Shown piece after piece: positions 44,714 through 59,060 of a DNA stretch of 64,000 bases; position 1 is the stretch's first letter; the number at the start of each line of letters is the position of its first letter. The translations under genes were made by a program, and so were the position numbers. A model generated the notes under the pieces. That model saw only the letters and a list, made by a program, of their open reading frames with translations. It was not told where the DNA came from and ran no database searches. The DNA is from Capitulum mitella (taxonomy: Eukaryota; Arthropoda; Thecostraca; Pollicipedomorpha; Pollicipedidae), in NCBI GenBank assembly GCA_030062745.1, contig CP099847.1:3084304-3148303 (forward strand), read 5' to 3'.

Positions 44714-47700
44714 AAATGCGTATATATATATACGTACATACCGCATATCAACCATAGTCACTGCCTGTATAAAAAGGCTACTTTCATAATCATATTTACC
44801 TGTTGTGAGGTCATGCAATAACCCCACCATTCCTAAAAATACATAAGATAAATCTGCTGAGCAGAGGGGCTTATCTTAAGAGTTTGCTTGCAACCTAGGA
44901 TGAGAAACCTTTTGATTAATGTCTCTATTTTCCTTCCCACAGTCGGTAACAACTATGTTTCTCGCTTCACCCACCTTTCAATTCATCAACAGTGGCCAAC
45001 TACGACTTTTTACCGACATATCGGGCAACGTTCAGCACCAGATAATTCCAGAGCTTTGCCCCAGTCAGACGTCGTGCTTTGTCTCGTCGACACCAGGCGG
45101 CGGATTTAGCGAGAGTCGCCGCTAAAAATACGCCGCCCGCCGCCTGCTTGTCTTGCTAAGTGTCCTCATAAAACTGCCCTCGGCTTTGACGAGCACGCTT
45201 ACGTCCGCTTGGACAAACAAAGACACTAGGACGGGCGTAAAGCAGCGAGCGCGGCCATCTGCGGTCCCCACCAATGGGCACGCGGCCGTTTCCAGGGGCT
45301 CGTTTCTGCGGCTGCCTCTAAATGGAATGCGCCGGTCCGGGCCGTTTGGAGCATCGGACGGGCCTGATGAGGTACGACTGGCGCCGGCTCCTGCCCGGCC
45401 CGGGCGGCGGGCAGGCTGCCGCCGGCTAAATTCGGCGAAAATGACGCCGCGCAGCCAGAATTTTGATCTGCCGTGGTTTTCCCGGAGTTTTCACTTATTA
45501 AAAGTACAGTTCAAGGAGGGACTGTAAACAGCCATAAATGACGCACCAGCGGCTACATGCGGTTACGACAAACGAGTGGCGCTTTATCTCACTGGCTAGG
45601 ACTGTTTGGGAACATAGACCAGGTGGGAAGCTTGTAGACATAAACGAAATATTAGTGGTTACAACGTTAAAACAGCAACTGCCAGTTGCCGTTCATTCAC
45701 GTACGTATAGCTGAATACGACCATTTCTCCAGGTATCAACTGGCAGATGGCATTCTGATTTTCGACGACGTTTCGTCGTCTATATCGCTCCGCGCTACAG
45801 CAGTGGCGAACAAAGAACGAGCAAGAACGGATGAAACAGAAACAATGGGGAATGTTCAAGATGAATTTATCTCCAAAGCGAGCATTGACAACCATTATCG
45901 ACGCTGGCTCGCTAATCAGTCTATATGAGTAAAATGCGATATATTCCTCACGAAATTTAATTGCATGTATGCATGCATGTATAAATCCATGTATGGGCGG
46001 GTGGGTGTGCAAATGTGTTCATTATGCACATGTTCACAAGCGTAAGTTCACATAAGTATATTAGTAGCTTTACTGGACGGAACTTTCTGCTCCGTCTCTG
46101 ACATTTCGTTTTTTCTTATTTGATCCAGGCGTAATCTGCTCCAACATTTCCGCCAGGAGGCGCCGTATAGTTTCCACAAGCATACTTCCTGTCTTGATCA
46201 GACGTCCAACGGCCAGCATCCCATCCAACGCCCCACCCTTCAGCGTGAGATAACCGAAACACGGCATCGACAAGCGCCAGGGTAGTTGAGGGCAATAAAG
46301 AAGCCATGCTGCATCTGGCCTTGGCACTGCGAAATGAAAGCGTCGGGGAGAGACAGCTGCCGCGAATTACTCGCGACTAGCGCTCCCGGAACGGTGGGCG
46401 AAATTTGACACATAGAAACTGCATGTTCTGGATATGAGGGCGATTCTTGGATCCGAGTTTTGGCGAGATTCTGACGCAAACGGAAAGGGCAACAGATTGG
46501 AGCTCAGCTGCGAACATCGTGGCTACTGTTCCGGATCCAGTTGTGTATTTGTGCCAACCTCGGTTGACATTCACGTTAATTTTGTTAACGCTCCTAAAAC
46601 GTCCTCGTTGCATCGGTCGGATCCAAAAATATGTGCTGTTTCAGTTAAACTTTCATATTTGGTGGAAAGGTGGGAAGAGCATTGGAACGGCAGACGGAAG
46701 GCTCGCAAAATAACACAATCGAATTCCAGCGACATAATACCCTAGGTTCAACTTCAACAGTCTGGTTCAATGTGCTTGAAGTGGTTAAATTACTGAGTGC
46801 TTCAGCCACTCCGTGCGATTGGCTATCTCCACAAAGCGTCATGTTATCTTGTGTAAAGCTCAGACGACCTCCTCCCGAGTAGTCGCTGTCTTGGACAGCC
46901 CCCCCCCCCCCAGGGTAGCAGAGTGCCAGTTCTCTGTCGCCCGGTCCTGTCGTGCCGGACCGGTCCAGCCGTGCCAGACCAGCCTGTCGTGCCAGACCGT
47001 CCGGCGGCGCCTCGGCGGGCGTCTCGCGCCTCGGCGAGTCGGACACCACGCCTCGGCACTGTCGGCCGGCCGGCGATAAGCCTTAAATCTTCCGGGCGCC
47101 AGCCTGCCGTGTATAATGTATCGGTTTTGCGGCCGGCCGGCGACGCGATAAGGCCGCTGTTTGTGCGTCCGGCCCGATGGCAAAAATGCCGCTGTCGCCA
47201 CAAAGCCGGCGGGCGCGCCGACGTCCAAACCAAACCGTGTATCAACGCCCGCACCGATGACGGCAGAGTAAATAACGGCAGGAGGCTGCCGCGCGGAGGC
47301 GTTGTTCACTCTGCCGCCGACTCGGGCTCGTCGCCGTGGGAGTGCTCACGAAGGCATTGTCACGCTGCTCGGTGTTTGTCATAAATCTCTGCGGCTCCTT
47401 TTGCTGGTAGGATGAAAAATTAGCTTTATAGTTGCTGTCCGTTCTGTCTTCGATATGTAGAGCAGCACCGTCGGAAGTCACTTGTTCATCTGATCGATTG
47501 CTCATTATTACGGTATCCTAAGACAATTTCAAATAAATACCACAGTGTGGAGATCTAAAGCAAAACAGCCGCCTTTGGGGAATTTCAAGTAGGCATTTGT
47601 ATGTAGATGCTGTAATGCAGTTCATCTCGGGCCTCTTTCTGCAAAGTAATTTACGCTTTAAATTACCATCTGTTTTTCGCCACCGCGACAACAACCGCCA

Positions 47701-50260
47701 TCAACTCTCAGTGGTCGTCCATACCAGAATACAACGCACGTTATGTAAAACGCGAATACATCGCACGCAAAACACCCTACTTCACAACATACCGCATAGG
47801 ACTGAGGCCGTGGGCATTTTACAATGGAGCGACCTGCGCCGTGCAGGCCCGGTCGGACCTGTGATGGCGGACCGGCCAGCCGCGCCGCCATCAGAGTATA
47901 GCGCCGCCGGGGCCACATCCTCTGACGGAAGTATCGCGCCTTCGGCGTCCGCCGGCAGCCAACGAGCCGGCCGCCGCGTCAGCGACGCCATCTAATCCGG
48001 CCCGGTGATGATTGAAACCCGCTGCTGGGCGATGAAATCGGCGGCGGCCGCCCGGCGCCGCATTGTCTGCCTCGCCCGCGCCGAGATGACCCGCAGTTCC
48101 CCGCGCCGCCGAGAGATGACGCCCCGGTCGCCGTCGTGACGGCCGCGAGCGATATTGGGCGTCCGGCAGGCCGGCCATCGGGTCCGACCCGGCGGTCTCG
48201 TCATGCCAGGACGTGACGCGGTCGGCGCGACGGCCGCGCTCGATGGGCGGCCGGTCGCGGGTCGGCGGGCTTGCGCAAACGGCCCGGACGCTCGACCGAG
48301 ACGCCGTTCGCATGGGAACGGGGTGGCCGGCGGTCCGGCCTCGTCAGCCCGGATTGCCGCCGCTGTTCGTTCCGGCCGCACCGCTGATCCGCGGATACAC
48401 CCGGCACGCCACGTGGCCCGCTGGCGGGGAGGTGACGAGCTGGCTACTCGGCGCCAGCTGAAAAACGTTCGATGGCAGTGGAGCGGTTTTTGCAGTCTCG
48501 GACGATGGAGACATGCGAGCGACGAGCCTCCCCGCGGACGTTGCCATTGCCATCGACCATCCGACCATCCGAAAACTGAAACTCTCTAATGAATTAACGT
48601 GATGCCCGACATTCTAAAAGCTGACCAGATAACATCTGCGGGTGAGCCTATGCTTTGTCATGGAAAGCCCTGAATTCCTGCGCGAAACCAAACTTTCCTA
48701 AAACGTTCAGATGAGAGACGGCAACCGCAATTTATCTGACGCATTGCGTGTACCGAATGTCAAGCGTTTTTTCCTGCCCTATGGCTTTACGTACAAAAGG
48801 GGAGAAGACGAAGTAATCAGACTGGGTTATCACCGAATAAACAGAGTTTAAGGTTCGTTAAGATTTCGGTAAAAACTGGTTAAAAAAAATAGCGAACGCA
48901 ATTGTTCGTCGCTTGCCGTTTGCATTCATCGCGAAAGTACCTACTGGCGGCGTCGGCTGGCGCGTTCGGGTGCTAGAGCCCCGATGCTTGATCACACTAA
49001 CACCTCGATTTAAACTTTTCCGAGTGATTGCCATGTGGGAAATCACATTCGCTAAAAGAGTGCAAAGCACGCTTTTACCTCCTTCGGTTTTCAATAGCTT
49101 TCAAGCCGTTCAAAATATCAAGTCGCAACTTGTGTACCTTTCAATTAACTCCAAGTGCATGTCTTAACAAATGTTCAGGTTAAGGTCTTTCAAGGTCACG
49201 GAGCCAGGACAGGTTAAAGCTGAGCATTGGGTGAAGCGACCTGTTAAGTCCCAGCTGGACTGAAAGTTTCGCAGGGGATTTTATCATTGAGATGAAACAA
49301 CAAATAAAAATATGAATGGACCAACCAAAATCATATAATTCCCGTCAGTTTCGCCTAATATCCTTCCCAGTTCAAGGTCACTTAAGGTTTTGAACGTCCT
49401 ACATTTTTTCCTTTATTGGATCCTGTTTACGTGATTAATGGGATAATTGAAGGCGCTGATAACAGTCTATTCTATCCTTTAACTGTTGCACAGGGCAGTT
49501 TCGTGGCATTTGGAGCTATTTTTATGGAACAAGTTACTCTTGACCTGAAGGCTGATCTTGACCCTGACCTGTGGCCCAGAGCCATTGTCCTTTTCCTTTG
49601 CCTTTTTCGGCAACACTTTTGCAAGGTTTAAGAAAAATTACATGAGATAATGTACGCTTCAGACTTTTGCAATATCCCCGGGGCTTCAGGAGTGGAAATA
49701 TTGTTCTTTTGCAATTTGGCCTGACCTTTGAAGTTATCCGTAATATTAAGCACCGCAAGCTATATATATCCTGAAACCTCTCGTTGAGGGCTATCGTTTG
49801 CATTTTGAAAAATTCCGATTGGTCCATTAGTCACGAAGTTAGAGGGGGAAATACCTCCCCCCCACACAACGAATGGCGTTCGTCACAAATGCGCCAGCGA
49901 ATGATGGCTTAAATCATCACATGTTCTGTGCGTTATATCACATGTTTTGTCCTCCCACATACTATCAGCTATGGAACGACACATTCAGTTGGTTACGGTG
50001 CTCTGTCGTGCTGTTGGACGCACTGGAGCGAACACATGACAAGGGTGAGGAACTCATTTATACAATACACTAGAAACCTGTCGTCTTGGTGACATGTTAA
50101 GGTGGACTCTGAATGAATTCTACAAACTCAGCTGAATTATACAGAACTGAAGTCGTTCTCAAAGCTTTCACATCAAGCACTTGTTCTCCTAATCATAAGT
50201 AGATGAATGCACTCGTATATAGCTAAACGGTATTGGAGGTAACAAAGGCAAGCTCAAACA

Positions 50261-50492
50261 CAGGGGTGTCAATTTGTATTTTTTTTTAGAGGACCCTGGC
50301 CCACTCAATGTCAGTTTGGGTCCCTGCAATGTTGGTTTCAGCTCCGCAATATTTTCTGCTGGTTTTAAAGGGAAAGGGGTAATAAGAAGGAAAAGAACGG
50401 CCGCAGTAGATAAGGGATAGGCGGAAAGTAAAGAATAAAATCTAAAGCGATGTATCTATCAATCTTTCCATCTTCCACCTATATATGCATTA

Positions 50493-50533
<41 letters not shown>

Positions 50534-50699
50534 GGGGATAAATGCATTGTTTATTTCATAAGTGGTAACAAGAAACTTATAAATTTCCGTTAGTCAAAAT
50601 AAAGTGGGTTAAATCTGTCCAGAAACCCACATTTGGGGGAAGGTTAGGTTGTAGGCCCCTCGGTTTAACCCCCAGTCATTTACGAAATCGACGCCCCTG
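50261..50699. mobile_element. 439-bp MITE with CAGGGG termini (hAT-like)
   Basis: The left end CAGGGGTGTCAATTTGTA and the reverse complement of the right end CAGGGGCGTCGATTTCGTA are inverted repeats of about 19 bases. The eight bases outside, CTCAAACA and GTCAAAGA, agree at six of eight positions and may be a decayed 8-bp target duplication. CAGGG ends and 8-bp duplications are typical of hAT transposons. There is no coding capacity; a (TA)n run lies inside (50,496-50,531). Confidence 0.7.
50496..50531. repeat. (TA)n microsatellite inside the MITE
   Basis: About 18 TA units within the CAGGGG element at 50,261-50,699. Confidence 0.93.
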
Positions 50700-52183
50700 G
50701 TCAAAGATCACATTACATTGAAATGAAATTTTACATAGGCTCATTTCTCTGGTAGTTCAGAAAATGTCGGTATGAATTTCCATGGAATAATGCATAATAA
50801 AAACGCCCCCACATGTGTCAGAATTGACTTCAACAGTTCTATGAAGCAAAGCTTCAGGATCATGCTGTTGCCACTTCGCCAGGACTGGCCTGCTACATTT
50901 GGGACGTTTTACAGCTACCAGACAAATGTGTCATTATATGACACAAGTAAGGCATGCACGAAATGCAACAAAAAATAAAAATAAAAAGTATTAACCTGCG
51001 GCACTCTTTTTTGTGACTTTAGTTACCTCTTTCCTAGCATTTTAAGATCTCAACTCTGATACCAAATCTTCGCGTAGTTCATATACAACATGTTAGAGGT
51101 TCTCAGAATACCAAACGATTCCTCTGGGGCCTTGTGACCCGAGTGACCTTTGCTTTTCTGGGTCAGGCAGTGCTCTCTAAAAGGTTGAGGCCATGAATTT
51201 CTTCTTGGGGGCGAGCGTTGCTGGCTGAGCAAATTGAACGTGAATTATGGGTCAGAAACAGGCGCACGGTCACGTAATTAGGAGCTGTTACAAGGGGAAC
51301 ATGATGAGATCATCGTTTTTGCCAAATACACGCCCGAAACCGGCAAACGCAAGAAGCGAATGGCATACTGTCACAACAAAGGAAAACTGTGCTGCTGATG
51401 TTGCGATCTTGCAACTGAGACATTGGTTCTTGCAAACCGAGCTCTGACGAATGCTGTGGAGGCTTGGGCCGGCGAGCAGAGCGGTCTCGTGAATCACCCA
51501 GCAGTGTACGTGACCAGCGGGGCAGCCTCCCACACGCGTGACGTGCCATCGTCGCCACGGCCCTGTGGGCGCGTGGCAGGCGCGGGCCAATTCCTCTGAC
51601 ATGTCGCCAGCCCACTGGGTGCCACGCCCACCAGCTGACTGCCGCCATCAGCTGATGAACTCTGATCCCGCTTTTCCACACGGCCGGTTGAGCGGGAAGC
51701 TCGGCTGAGTATCGTGCCGTTGACCAGGACGGCTTTTAATGGCGTGAATCGATAAAGCAATCCAATGCATGGACTCAGCCGTACAGGAGTGTTTTCGTTT
51801 CCGTCATCCTGATGGTCTACTCGCCACTGCTGATGTCAGATTGCCACTTGGTAAAGCTCGTATTGCGACTAAAACTAAAATGTTGGAAAAGTGGTTCCAG
51901 GAGTGAGCAGTGGAAACATATTTATGAGAAACATTGTTTCTAGGTTGGTTTACGGCAGCCAAGACCATTGGATCGTCTTGTAATGGGCTGCATCTCCTTA
52001 TACGTGAAACGTTCATTCCTCATATACTGCAGTATTGCTGCGCATTCATGTCCGTGCTTGCATTGTTGGCTGGGAACTTTTCGATAATGATTACCTTACC
52101 AACGTGCATGTTGTTCAGCAGCGCAATGAATCTTATTAAGAACTAGTTTCGTTCTCTTTGGACGCTTGTGAATGCATCATCTT

Positions 52184-52269
52184 GTGATGAGCGTACTTTC
52201 ACGCGTACGCTCATCACACCGCTGCCAGATTCCATTGCTGTAACACCGCTGCCAGATTCCATTGCTCTA
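52184..52269. repeat. 13-bp inverted repeat followed by a 27-bp tandem duplication
   Basis: GTGATGAGCGTAC (52,184-52,196) pairs with GTACGCTCATCAC (52,205-52,217) around an 8-base loop. Immediately after, two 27-base units beginning ACACCGCTGCCAGATTCCAT (52,216-52,242 and 52,243-52,269) differ at only one base. The arrangement suggests a replication-slippage event next to a hairpin. Confidence 0.9.
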
Positions 52270-52444
52270 GAAACATAGGTCCGACCGGCGTAAACCTCTG
52301 GGAATCCATCAGCATCCTCTTTCATTTGCCGTAGACAAGCCCGCGCTTTGAGCTTAGCGGAGCGATCGTCACCAAACCTTCATCAATCTACGTCCCGTAT
52401 GCGACCTACTTTCCTTTCCAGAACTTGCAGACTTTAGATCTTTT

Positions 52445-53632
52445 TTGCTTGCCATTGCCGGAATGTCTGCAACAGCCTCACGAAACTTATTCGCTTTTCG
52501 TATGAATTTTTCCTATTTTTTATGCTAAATTTTCATACATTTATTTTGCTCAGGGGCGGAACCAGGCAAAGTTTTTGGGAAGTGCCTTAGGCCATTTTTG
52601 GCACTGTTAAGAGTAAAAGAAAGGGCTGCCACAATGTTGGGCGGAGCTAGACCAACTTTTTAGAGAGCGTTAGGCCATTTTTGGCACGGTTAAAGGTCAA
52701 CAATGGCTAGAGTTTAAGATATAGCTGAAAATCTGATATGAGTGTACAGGTAAATGACTGGGAAACATACACAAATATTTTTGTTAATCTGAGGCCAGTC
52801 CACAAAGTTAGGTCAAGGTCAAAAGTCGATGTTTTGTTTCATGTAAGTATGTATGATGTTAATTTCAACATGCAAAATTCAGAAGGTATGTGAATTTGAC
52901 GAGCATCTTCTAATTGTATTTTAATTTTGACGTTGATGTCAGGTCGGGTCACGCAATGTCCGCGCGCGAACCATATATCACAACGGTTATAAACAGGAAG
53001 TTCAGAAACATAATCAATTTAAGTAATTCCAAACGTTTTTAAACATAACGAAATGGGTTCCAGGCCATTTCGTGTCACTCTAAGGTCGTTTCAGGTCGTT
53101 AGAGGCCGAAGGTCGTAAGTTAATCAGGTGAACATGCGACCATAATATTTCCCTTTTCTCATATCAGTGGTGCTGCCTGGTCTACGCCAACATCATACAA
53201 TGTAATACATTAATGGTTTTTCAGTTATATACAGTATGGCCAGTAAAAGCCAAAAATAATGTTGTAATCTTTGATGTTTATTCAGTTTTCAAAAAGCTAT
53301 ATTTCCTCAATTTGCAAAATCCTATGAACGGGCATGAGCTTTCTCAAACTTCCAAATATATGGGCCAATACGAAAAGCACCGTCGATTAGCTTTCGATTC
53401 ACGCCAGTTACAGCAAAATCGGCCCATAAATAGCGAAGTAATGACAAGTCAAACAATGGCCTCAATTCTTACTTTTTTGCCCACTGTATCCATTCTTTTC
53501 AAGATTTTCAAAATTTCGTTTATAAAAATGCAGTTTAAGTTAGGGCAGCTCGATTGTCGGTTGTTGCAACTAAATCAGACTGGTGGTTTTGAGATCTGAA
53601 GCGGGTCGAATAAGCCCCCCCCCCCTACCGTC
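52445..53632 (-). mobile_element. Full-length inverted copy of the ~1.18-kb TIR repeat family
   Basis: Read on the minus strand, this segment follows the copy at 59,271-60,459 from end to end. It has the C/G-rich left end then TTCAGATCTCAAAACCACC, CAATCGAGCTGCC, TGCATTTTTATAA, TGGATACAG and AACTGGCGTGAATCGA. Further on come TATGGTCGCATGTTCACCTG and CTTACGACCTT, and then the GGTTCCGCCCCTGAGCAAAAT and TGGCAAGCAAAAAA blocks near the other end. Similarity is moderate, so the copies are old. The GC-rich terminus at its far end (about 52,445) seems lost. No coding sequence is present. Confidence 0.8.
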
Positions 53633-56600
53633 CTTAGACTTTTATATTGCATTGTCCAGCTTGCACTAGGCCGTGACGAAAGCAGACTCTAATAACAATA
53701 AAAGGCTTCTCACCACAATCCAACTCAGTCCGCACCGCTCGCCGGAGCTGTCCTGCCAAAGCATCCGAGCTACTGTTTTCGCGCCAACATTTGCTGCCAT
53801 TAGAGCTGCCAAAATCTGTTTTTACAATCACAGTCACAATGGTGCACTTCCCATGGCAATAGAAGTTTATTGGTGATGACAGATTTTTGGCAAATAATGA
53901 TATGCTGATATCATTATTAGGCATATATAGGCAAATAATGATATAATGACAGCTTTACTCGTACAGAAAGGGTGACCAAAAGCATTTTTTACATTGCAGT
54001 ACGAAAACCTTTAAAACCTTTTAACAAAATGCAGCAAATCGCCTATCCTTTTGATCACCTTAAATGGGCGTCCGAAAACCTTCGGATTTGAGGAAAACAT
54101 CTAAACTGGCAGCAGTGTTCCATATCGCCGAGAGCAACACCAGACAGTCAATATTTTCATATGACAGTGGCAGCTGCCATGTTGCACCTATGATCCTCTC
54201 ACTCGCAGATCCCTCAGGAGACGACGGCCATTCGAGGGCGTCTACTCCGCATGCTATATCTGTATCCTAATAGCCTCCGAGGTTGGAGCAAGGCCGGCCA
54301 ACGGACCTCGTCGAGCCTCATCAAACTCCATTTATTTCTAATGTAGCTTTACGGCCAATCTCCAGGCGTAGAACATCATAAATTGTCCCTAGAAACTGCG
54401 CCCGCCACCGCCGGTTAGGTAAAATGTGATTGTGTTTCAGGGCACCTGGTCTTTCCATCTGGCAGAGGCACGTGCAGCATTCTGATGGCGTCCGCCGCTG
54501 GTTCAGCAGAGAGATCTAACTAGGTCATTACTAAGCCGTCTGCCTGTCCATACCAAACCTGGAGAGGAAGAGCACAGCATGGAGACAGATCCAGCATGGG
54601 CCGAAGAATGGGATCGGAATAATGAGTGAGTGATTTGGGTTTGGATTTGGATGAGTGACGCAATTTGGCGGAAGCTATATCTTACGCCATGCACTGAGAT
54701 GATGGGTGCGATATTGCCGCGTTATGAGGAGAGAATCTGTTTATCCGCGCACATGGTGAAGGATCTACCATTGAGTGACAAACGTGTTTGGATCAGCATT
54801 TAATAGGGCGGGCAGTTTGCTAAGTCTCGAGTATTGCTTACTTTGGCATTATGGGAGCTACAGTTTTCAGGGTAACGGTTTTGGTGACCTCTGATTTTCG
54901 CCGTTATTAATGTGTGCCGAAAAACAAATTTGCTAATTCTCCACTTTATTCCCGCCAGTTGCCCTTTGCCAGTATTCGTCATTCCTGATTACGAATGAGG
55001 ACTGAAACTGGCATTCCTTTGAAAACCAGTTTCCGATTGCGTCATCAGCCCTTCGAGGTAAACACAAGGTTAAAAAGATAACTGACCCGAACTCATGATT
55101 TCGGCTTAAGAGGACCTTGGCAAAGGCTTGAATGAGGAGGCCATTGGCACGCTTTTTTGTTTAGCGTGATGGATGACACCCATACGTAACATTTAGTAAA
55201 ACAAAGTTTTCAGTATTCAATGTTCTGAGGGATGCTCTGAATCTCCAGAAGATGCAGCTGACTCAAAACCATATTTTGCAGTCATCTCCCGATATCACGT
55301 AATATGTGCAACGATAGGTTAATGAATGCAAGTTGACATTGGCGGCCCATATTCATTTATGATATCACACAATAGTTGTGAATAGGACACAGCGGACACA
55401 GGAAAGAGACACGGTAAACCGCTGAAAACCGTTTTGAACCTACATAAGCGTAGAGCTTGCGCACGTAATGAATATTACAGATTGGCTTCTGAGATTGCAG
55501 AATACAATTTAGATATTTCAGTTCCAAACATGTATTCAGGTAGAATATCCCTTCAAACCGCATAAGCTGTAGAGACGTAAGACAAAACTAAAGTGGTTTT
55601 AGTTTTAGCCTAGTTTTCACTAAAGCGGGTACGGTTTAGATCCGTTTTAAAACAAGCAAATGTCAAGTTCTCGCGCGTCCGCTACATGTGGGTTCCTCGA
55701 GCCGGGTAGTTCAGTTACAATAAGGTGAAAAGTTTCCGTCGCGTGCCGCGCTCATTAGCTGCCGCGCTAAATACCCGTCGTTAGGGCGCGGGGCGGGCTA
55801 ACGCGGCGGTGACAGGCGATCCGGTCGGCGGGCCCGGCCGGTCATGAGCGGCGTCCGTTGCCTTTAACGGCGCCTCACGCCGGTCCGACTAAACGTGGAC
55901 ATCACGCGCCCGGGCCGCGGCGGCCGGGACGGCCGGCGCAGCGCGGCACGATGACTGGAATCGCCGTCAGAACGGTTGCAAGTTGTGGGCTCTGATGGGA
56001 TCCCAAGAGATTTGATGCTAGCTTTTTCTCGAACGAGGGGTGAATTTTTTAACGGGTTCCTAGCTGGTCGCCGAATAGGTTGAGGCTGCAGTGCCAGACG
56101 CACACTTTTGTTGTGACACTGGGACAAAAGATTTGGAAGTTCCGCAGCGCTTGAATGTAGTGTGACTAGGTCAAGTCAAAACAGCTCTGCTATCCCGCAC
56201 ATGCTTGGAATTCAATGAAACACGACTCAATACATAAAGGCGATAACTCGTTAACAAAGGCCGTGTTAATCGGACGTGATTCTGGCGATGCTGCAACCGT
56301 GCTGAATGTGGGCCGCACGAGCTCGGACAGTGAGCCGTCAGCCGTCTCTGTCCACACCCGAAGGTACGACGCGGTGTTGAGTGGGCATCCACACCTACCG
56401 GGCCCCTTCCGACCCTTCACGGGTCCGACCCAGTGCTGCTGTCCGTCCCCCGAGATCGGACGTGTGCCGCGCGCGCTCTAGTCCCCGAGCCGGGCCGGAC
56501 TCACCAGAGAGCTAGGCGCCCCGCCGGGGGCCCGGGACCCCCACCTGGCCCCGGTAACGGGCCGGCAGGGGCGCCGACAGACCGGCCCCCGATGGGGCCA

Positions 56601-57520
56601 CTCCGTCACGCCCCATGACAAAGTGGCGTCATCCATCTTTCACGCAGGATGGCGCGAATCCGGCCGTGCCAGGGTCGTGCCTCGGCGTCCCGGCCGGCAC
56701 GCCCGGCGATCCGGCCTCGTCAGCCGGGCCCCCCCCCCCCTTCCCCGTCGTTGACGTCGCCGCTGATGCCCGCCGGAGTTCGTGGAGCCCGGCGCGGCCG
56801 CGTCTGGTGCGAGGCGGACGGAGGGACTGTTTTCGAGACGGAGGGAAGCGTTGTGTCTGGAGGACAAGGCGCATGCAAGGCTGGTCGCCGACCGCTCACG
56901 CCAATCCGCGAGGGTGTGATGTCTTTTTACTGCCTTCGTCGCGACTCTTGTCATAATGAGAAGTTCCGGCAGTTTTTAGTGGAGGATTTAGATAAAGTGC
57001 CAAAGTATCAGCCGTGCCACACCGTGTCATTCATTATTTTGCAACCAATAAATCTTGCAGCACATCATTAAACGGTTACCAGTTAAAGTCCGCGACGCGT
57101 TGCTGTCAAGCTATGATCTTTCCATTATGTCAATCATGATGAGCTTCATGAACTCAAAATAGTTATGGCGAGACTCAAGGTGATGACGAAGTGACCTGTC
57201 AGAGTCTTGGAGCTCGGGAAAAATTCGTGTTTACTTCTTGCCCATTATGTTTTGGTGACGGGTTAGCGAAAACCGCCGGCGCAAGCAGAGGTGGGAATGG
57301 CGGGGGCAGGGAGCACGCCCTCCGCCCCACCATTAGGCCCGCTTTTTTCTTGTTTGACAGGGCGGACGCAGCGAGCGAGATGTCTTGCCATACCTCAGTT
57401 ACGAGAACGCGTACCGGTGATCAAGAGGAGTCTTCTCGATGAGATCCGTCGCACATCGTCTTCCCAGCAGGCGGTTTTCGTATGATTGAGTTCTCACTAA
57501 GCTCCGCCCCCCCCCCGCGC

Positions 57521-57546
57521 TTCAGAAAATCCTGGCTGGGCCCCTG
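57521..57546 (-). repeat. Solo CAGGGG-type MITE terminus
   Basis: On the minus strand this reads CAGGGGCCCAGCCAGGATTT, then TCTGAA, resembling the left end of the MITE at 27,611-27,901. A C-run (57,507-57,516) lies just inside. No matching opposite end was found with confidence, so it may be a fragment. Confidence 0.45.
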
Positions 57547-58789
57547 ATGAGAACCTTTTGCTACATCGGCATCAGTCTTGAGATCAGAATTTAAAAAAAG
57601 TCTTAGTCCAAAACAAAATAACCTTTGACACATTTTCAACAACGACGTGCATGTATCCTGTCTGCTCTGATGCATGGGCTCTTTGAGGTAATATGTCTCC
57701 TTCCAAAAGCCAGCATATGCAAGGAAACTTTTTTATCGCTCCGCCTCCTCGCTTGCTCTAAAACAAAATATACTTCTTCAGCCGGCATTTAAACTGGTTT
57801 GGTGAACCAGTGCAGCACATTCTCTCGTTCCGATTGGCAGCCACACTCTGCTGGGCTGGACAGCCAGCTGGAGCATACAGAGCATCAGCGTACGCAGAGC
57901 GTCAGCGCCGGCCCACCCTCCACCCTCCCGGCCTCTTGACGGGCCTCTCAAGAGGCCACTTCCGCAAATTAGGCGCGGAAATGGATTTCCCCCGCGTGAA
58001 ACGAGTGCAGACGCTGGACCGTCCGCGGTCGCGGAAATAGTCGACATTTGTTGGAGCTCACGCGCTGATGACGCGCGAAATGATGCGTTTTTGTGCTTGA
58101 TTTCCGGGCTGGCATCCGGCCGGCCCTGAGAATTTCATGTGGCGTTCACTTACCGATGACCTTTCTACATCAACTAGCGGGATATCAGGCGTATGACTAC
58201 GTCACTGAAAAAACGAGGCTCAAAGCCCTGACAGAAATGCTTTTTACCATTCACAGTGTTCCGAATCGCCTTTGAGGAAACTGGCAAGGAAAAGGTGATC
58301 TTTAGACCTTCCAAATTACTGCTTTTTGCCGCATCTGTGAAACAGCAGATTAGCGCGATAATAAAATATGTTATCCTCAGTTATACCTTACCTGTATTTG
58401 CGACTTGTTCCTTTCGTATACGTCCCGATTTTTGCCATGCTTACAGTCTCTCGAGGCTCAAAGAACTGAATACCTTTAATGCCCGTTTGCCGTTCGGCAC
58501 ACAGTCATGCTCTGAAAACGCATGCCTTTCCAATCCAAGCCCCTGATTTCATCAGTTCGCCAGCAAACTTGCTGGCAGCCGGCCGCCGTCGGGCCGGCCG
58601 AGTTGATTGAAAAGCCCGGCCGGCGTACAATTACCGGCTGCGTCCCTTACAAACAGCCGAGCCGTCCAGCCACCCGTCGTCCGGTCGCCGCTGACGACAC
58701 CCGCGAGGGACGGCCTGACACGCGATGCAGCCCGGTAGCCGCTTCGCACGGCCACCTCTGCCGGCCCAACGGCCGATGGCCAGCCGATA

Positions 58790-59060
58790 AGCCGGGGACC
58801 GGTCAACAGGCCGAGAACCAGCCGACAGGCAGAGGACTAACCGACAGGCCAGCCAACAGGATGGGTACCAGCCAACAGGCAGAGACACTAGTCGAAAGGT
58901 TGAGGACCAGCCGACAGACCGAGGACCAGTGGCCGGAGACCAACCAACCGACCGAGGACCAGCGGCCTGGGACCAGTCGTCAGGCCGAGGACCAGCCGAC
59001 AGGCCTGGGACCAGCCGGCAGGCCGGGACCAGCCGACAAGCCGAGGACCATCCGACAGCC
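58790..59060. repeat. Imperfect GC-rich minisatellite (GACCAGCCGACAGGC units)
   Basis: Many variants of a 15- to 21-base unit containing GACCAGCCGACAGGCC(GAG) follow one another irregularly. They open long frames on both strands (58,522-59,268 plus; 58,631-59,113 minus) that show no domain and are best seen as repeat artefacts. The array is the right part of a CpG-rich island and ends about 200 bases before the TIR element at 59,271. Confidence 0.85.
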
